Shown here piece after piece: positions 61,009 through 64,000 of a stretch of DNA of 64,000 bases. A model generated the notes under the pieces. That model had not been told where the DNA came from and searched no databases. It saw only the letters and a list, made by a program, of their open reading frames with translations. The stretch's first letter is position 1. The number at the start of each line of letters is the position of its first letter. This stretch comes from Nostoc linckia NIES-25. GTDB taxonomy: Bacteria; Cyanobacteriota; Cyanobacteriia; Cyanobacteriales; Nostocaceae. The stretch is taken from contig NZ_AP018222.1 of assembly GCF_002368035.1 (NCBI RefSeq), positions 3,326,534 through 3,390,533 of the forward strand, read 5' to 3'. The translations under genes and the position numbers were made by a program.

Positions 61009-62475
61009 TTATCTCGATCTAATAGCAGCATAGTTAGTTTTATAAATAGGCAGGGTTTCTTTAGCTTGTGGAGAAACAGAACTATTTTCTGGAATAGCTT
61101 CTAATAAATTAATAGCTTGCTTCAATTTTTCTTTTGCTTGCTGACGAGTTATTGGTGAATGAGGCGAATTTTGTACAAAGAAGGTCGCTTCTATTGCTAG
61201 CTTTTGCGCTGATTCTAAGTTGTGAGTTGCTATTTTTTCAGTTAAGACTATTTTACTGATAGCGTTATAGTTGGTCTGATAATTGGTTAATTTCTTCTTT
61301 GCTTGGTCATAAACTGATGTTTGAGGGGGAATGCTATTTAATAGCTTTATTGCTCGCTCCCATTTAGTTTCTGCTTGTTGCCATACTTGTAAAGAATGTG
61401 GAGGCTTTTGAGCTAGAGATGCAGCTTCCATACCGAGTTTTTGAGCAGATTTAAAATTAGCGATCGCTCTTTGTTCTGGAGTTAAGTTTTGAGTTTCTAA
61501 TTGTGGATTTTGGTTTTGGGTTTGCCGGCCACAAAAACCTAATAATAATAGGGTTGAAGCTAGAAAACAAGCTGCAATTACTATTTTTGGCGTGGGAATT
61601 TTTATCGGATTTTCTAATTGTTTGCTAACAATTAATTTTTTAGTACTTTGCTGTTCTATCTTTTTTATAGCTTTTTCCGCCTCCTCTATTAAAGAGTCAC
61701 CTTCAATAATTAAACTAGCAATCTGTTCTTGAAAAACATCACAATCATTCAATATATCTGTTAGTTCTTGAGTTTTACCATCACTCGATATAATTAATTC
61801 ATGATCGTCATCTAACCACTCTAAGGTAAATCCAGATTTTCCACAAAAAGCAGATACACCTAACAAAATAGTTAGTAAGCTATGACTAGTTTTTATAGTA
61901 TTAAAAATATAATTTAATTTTTGTTGCAACTGTAATAATTCTTTTTGAGAATTACTGATTTTTTGAAGTTGATACTCTAATTTTTTAGAGTTATTAAAGA
62001 CTAAATTATTTTTTAAGTTTTCAGCAATTGCTTTAAATTTAGAGGGTAAGCTGACATGCTGACTGTCAGAGTTGAGCTGGTTTACCAATTGAACGTCGCT
62101 GAGAATATCGGCGGCTAAAGCCTGCAAGAAATAGCCCCATTCAATCCAGGTATCAATTTTTTTACCTAAATCAATTAATGAAAGTTTACTTTCTCTATTA
62201 CCAAATTTTGCTGCTAGGACTGGATCTACTAATCCAATATGAGGTATAAACAAACTGGCTACTATATTAGTTCGAGGAAGTGTGGCGATCGCGGAATTAT
62301 TGATATTACCAAATTTTAATTCCTGAATAATTAACTTTTGAATATTTCTGAGTTCTTCCTGAGCATTATTAATCAGGATAATTTGTTCCACGATCTCATG
62401 AGAATCGCCAATAGTTAGCTTCAAACTTTGAATCAATTTTGGCAATTCACTAACAAGTAATTCGAGGTTAGCCAT
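61009..62475 (-). CDS. Uncharacterised single-TM protein with C-terminal helical repeats
   Basis: A 488-residue protein. Residues 1-295 are mostly helical with coiled-coil-like Gln/Asn/Leu-rich stretches (ELLQLQQKLNYIFNTI). One transmembrane segment lies at about 299-320 (KIVIAACFLASTLLLLGFCG). The C-terminal part has two related units of about 65 residues, each with AQKL-x-x-EA and a 'QQAxxKxxxAIxLLxxIP' pattern, a type common in cyanobacterial proteins. I recognise no family or function. The N-terminal side probably faces the cytoplasm. It diverges from the amidase gene. Confidence 0.75.
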   Translation of the reverse strand: MANLELLVSELPKLIQSLKLTIGDSHEIVEQIILINNAQEELRNIQKLIIQELKFGNINNSAIATLPRTNIVASLFIPHIGLVDPVLAAKFGNRESKLSLIDLGKKIDTWIEWGYFLQALAADILSDVQLVNQLNSDSQHVSLPSKFKAIAENLKNNLVFNNSKKLEYQLQKISNSQKELLQLQQKLNYIFNTIKTSHSLLTILLGVSAFCGKSGFTLEWLDDDHELIISSDGKTQELTDILNDCDVFQEQIASLIIEGDSLIEEAEKAIKKIEQQSTKKLIVSKQLENPIKIPTPKIVIAACFLASTLLLLGFCGRQTQNQNPQLETQNLTPEQRAIANFKSAQKLGMEAASLAQKPPHSLQVWQQAETKWERAIKLLNSIPPQTSVYDQAKKKLTNYQTNYNAISKIVLTEKIATHNLESAQKLAIEATFFVQNSPHSPITRQQAKEKLKQAINLLEAIPENSSVSPQAKETLPIYKTNYAAIRSR

Positions 62476-62685
62476 AAATACCCCTTAGGGATTTGTCGAA
62501 AATATATGCGAAACAATTAAAATGACTGGAGTAAGAACATAACCATGTCTATTGCCTCTGAACGTCCTAAATCAATGACAAATTTCAGGAACTTATAGAA
62601 TATATAGTTCCCAGAAATCCTACTAAAGTATCAATTTCAGTTTAAAAATCCCAAAATAAAGACGAAACTACCTATTCACTAACGT

Positions 62686-64000
62686 ATGAATGAAGTTGAT
62701 TTAGCATTTGCCCCAGCATTAGAGTTAGCCCAATTAATCCGTCGCCGGGAAGTATCACCGCTAGAGTTGGTAGAAATATATTTAGAACGCATTGGACAGT
62801 TGAATCCCCAATTAGGAAGTTATTTTACAGTCACAGCAGAAACGGCGATCGCAGATGCCAAAGCTAAAACAGAATTACTAACAACTACCTCAGAACTACC
62901 GCCATTTTTTGGTGTGCCGATTTCCATTAAAGACCTGAATGCTGTAGCTGGTGTTACTTGTACCTATGGAAATCCGGCATTAATCAACAATATTGCTAGC
63001 TATGACGATGTAGTCGTAACTAAAATTCGCCAAGCTGGTTTTATTATTCTCGGTAAAACAGCCACTTCCGAATTAGGTTCATTACCTTACAGCGAACCTA
63101 CGGGTTTTCCCCCAGCAAGAAATCCGTGGAATTTAGAATACACTCCTGGCGGTTCTAGCGGTGGTGCGGCGGCGGCGGTAGCAGCTGGATTATGTGCCGT
63201 CGCCCAAGGTTCTGATGGTGGTGGTTCGATTCGGGGGCCTGCGGCTTGTTGTGGTTTGGTGGGACTCAAGCCATCACGGGGTAGGGTGAGTAAAGCACCC
63301 GTCGGCGAACGTCTCGCCGGAATTGCCACCAACGGGCCAATAGCGCGGACTGTGGCTGATGCTGCTGCGCTTTTGGATGCCATATCTGGCTATGTCACAG
63401 GCGATCCTTATTGGCTACCAGATCCCGAAACATCATTTCTCGCCGCCAGCCAAACGAAACCTGGCGCTTTGCGAATAGCTTTTGACACGAGCATTTTTCC
63501 TTTGGGAGAAGCTGACACTAACTGTCAGCAAGGTGTCCGAGAAACAGTCAAGTTGTTAGAACAACTCGGCCATCAAGTTGAACAGAAATCTCCAGATTTC
63601 AGCGGTTTAATCGAACCATTTCAAATTGTCTGGCAAGCTGGGGTAGCAGCGTCAGGGCTTCCTGTTGAAGCTTTGCAGCCCTTAAATCGCTGGCTATTTG
63701 CCCGCACGGGTTCCGTAGCTCAGTACCTGCAAGGAGTTGCCCAAATGCAGGTAGTGGCACGGCAAATTGTGGCGTTTTTCGATAGCGTAGATGTGCTGGT
63801 ACTGCCAGTTTATTTGCATTCACCCATCTGTGTGGGAGAATGGGCGAATCTGAGTCCAGAAGAGACATTCCAAAATATTGTTCAATGGGTTGGCCCTTGT
63901 CCGCCTGCGAATGCAACTGGACAACCAGCGATCGCCATTCCTGTAGGATTTGATAATAAGGGTTTACCCATCAGCGTACAGCTAATTGGCAAACCGGCAG
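62686..64000 (+). CDS. Amidase-signature enzyme, C-terminus outside the window
   Basis: The frame opens at the ATG at 62686 and runs off the right edge; 438 codons are visible. It has the amidase signature: VPISIKDLNAV (general-base lysine), GGSSGGAAAAVAAGL (cis-serine) and SDGGGSIRGPAACCG (nucleophilic serine), i.e. the Ser-cisSer-Lys triad. It resembles GatA, but the rest is closer to stand-alone amidases; GatB/GatC neighbours are not visible. The substrate is unknown. The start was chosen because it gives the standard FAPALELAQLIRRREVSP N-terminus. Confidence 0.9.
   Translation, partial: MNEVDLAFAPALELAQLIRRREVSPLELVEIYLERIGQLNPQLGSYFTVTAETAIADAKAKTELLTTTSELPPFFGVPISIKDLNAVAGVTCTYGNPALINNIASYDDVVVTKIRQAGFIILGKTATSELGSLPYSEPTGFPPARNPWNLEYTPGGSSGGAAAAVAAGLCAVAQGSDGGGSIRGPAACCGLVGLKPSRGRVSKAPVGERLAGIATNGPIARTVADAAALLDAISGYVTGDPYWLPDPETSFLAASQTKPGALRIAFDTSIFPLGEADTNCQQGVRETVKLLEQLGHQVEQKSPDFSGLIEPFQIVWQAGVAASGLPVEALQPLNRWLFARTGSVAQYLQGVAQMQVVARQIVAFFDSVDVLVLPVYLHSPICVGEWANLSPEETFQNIVQWVGPCPPANATGQPAIAIPVGFDNKGLPISVQLIGKPA

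Overview
The window looks like a chromosomal segment of a filamentous, heterocyst-type cyanobacterium (Nostoc/Anabaena group). The evidence is many HIP1 palindromes (GCGATCGC), heptanucleotide repeat arrays between genes, the cyanobacterial S10-spc-alpha ribosomal gene order, ndhN, several cyanobacterial DUF families (DUF1230/CGLD27, DUF29, DUF1997, DUF3172, DUF4079, AMIN), and a group I intron in an initiator tRNA gene. The species assignment is inference.

Layout. 1-1200 (minus strand): start of a DUF697/YcjF-like protein, a free-standing PD-(D/E)XK homing-endonuclease-like gene, a strong terminator, and tRNA-fMet split by a 244-nt group I intron. 1242-3285: asparaginase, CGLD27-like protein and RsfS. 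3286-7240: a glycosyltransferase and a solitary cytosine-5 methyltransferase lying between two 91-92 bp elements with the same 12-bp inverted ends. 7241-12069: deoC, recO, an MFS transporter and a GT4 glycosyltransferase. 12324-20615: DUF29 proteins, a matrixin-like protease, secG, gpmI, an ABC-F ATPase and small regulator-like genes. 20622-39183: a minus-strand cluster, read in the order L3, L4, L23, L2, S19, L22, S3, L16, L29, S17, L14, L24, L5, S8, L6, L18, S5, L15, SecY, Adk, IF-1, L36, S13, S11, RpoA, L17, TruA, L13, S9, L31, RF1. rpsJ, rpsN, rpmD and rpsD are not in it, which is the usual cyanobacterial arrangement. 40062-50462: ndhN, an acetyltransferase, an ABC-2 permease, DUF3172, AMIN, two CPA2 antiporters and a GDSL esterase. 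50463-55240 is the most accessory-looking part: a 12 x 21-bp tandem repeat, a two-TM protein resembling the membrane domain that accompanies cyanobacterial TRADD-N proteins, and, divergently, an HTH-NACHT NTPase interrupted by an in-frame TAG and followed in another frame by its helical plus 14-WD40 half. 55263-64000: a Uma2-type nuclease, an NAD(P)-binding protein, DUF1997, DUF4079, a 13-ankyrin-repeat protein, a hairpin-rich gene-free stretch, an uncharacterised membrane protein and the start of an amidase.

The strongest candidates for something unusual are: (a) the intron-bearing tRNA-fMet with a homing endonuclease gene detached from the intron but still beside it; (b) the divergent small membrane protein / HTH-STAND-WD40 locus, which resembles a conflict (defence or cell-death) module and appears split; and (c) several dispersed hairpin families, one with compensating stem changes between copies, that also reach into coding sequence (RecO, TruA end, protease linker).
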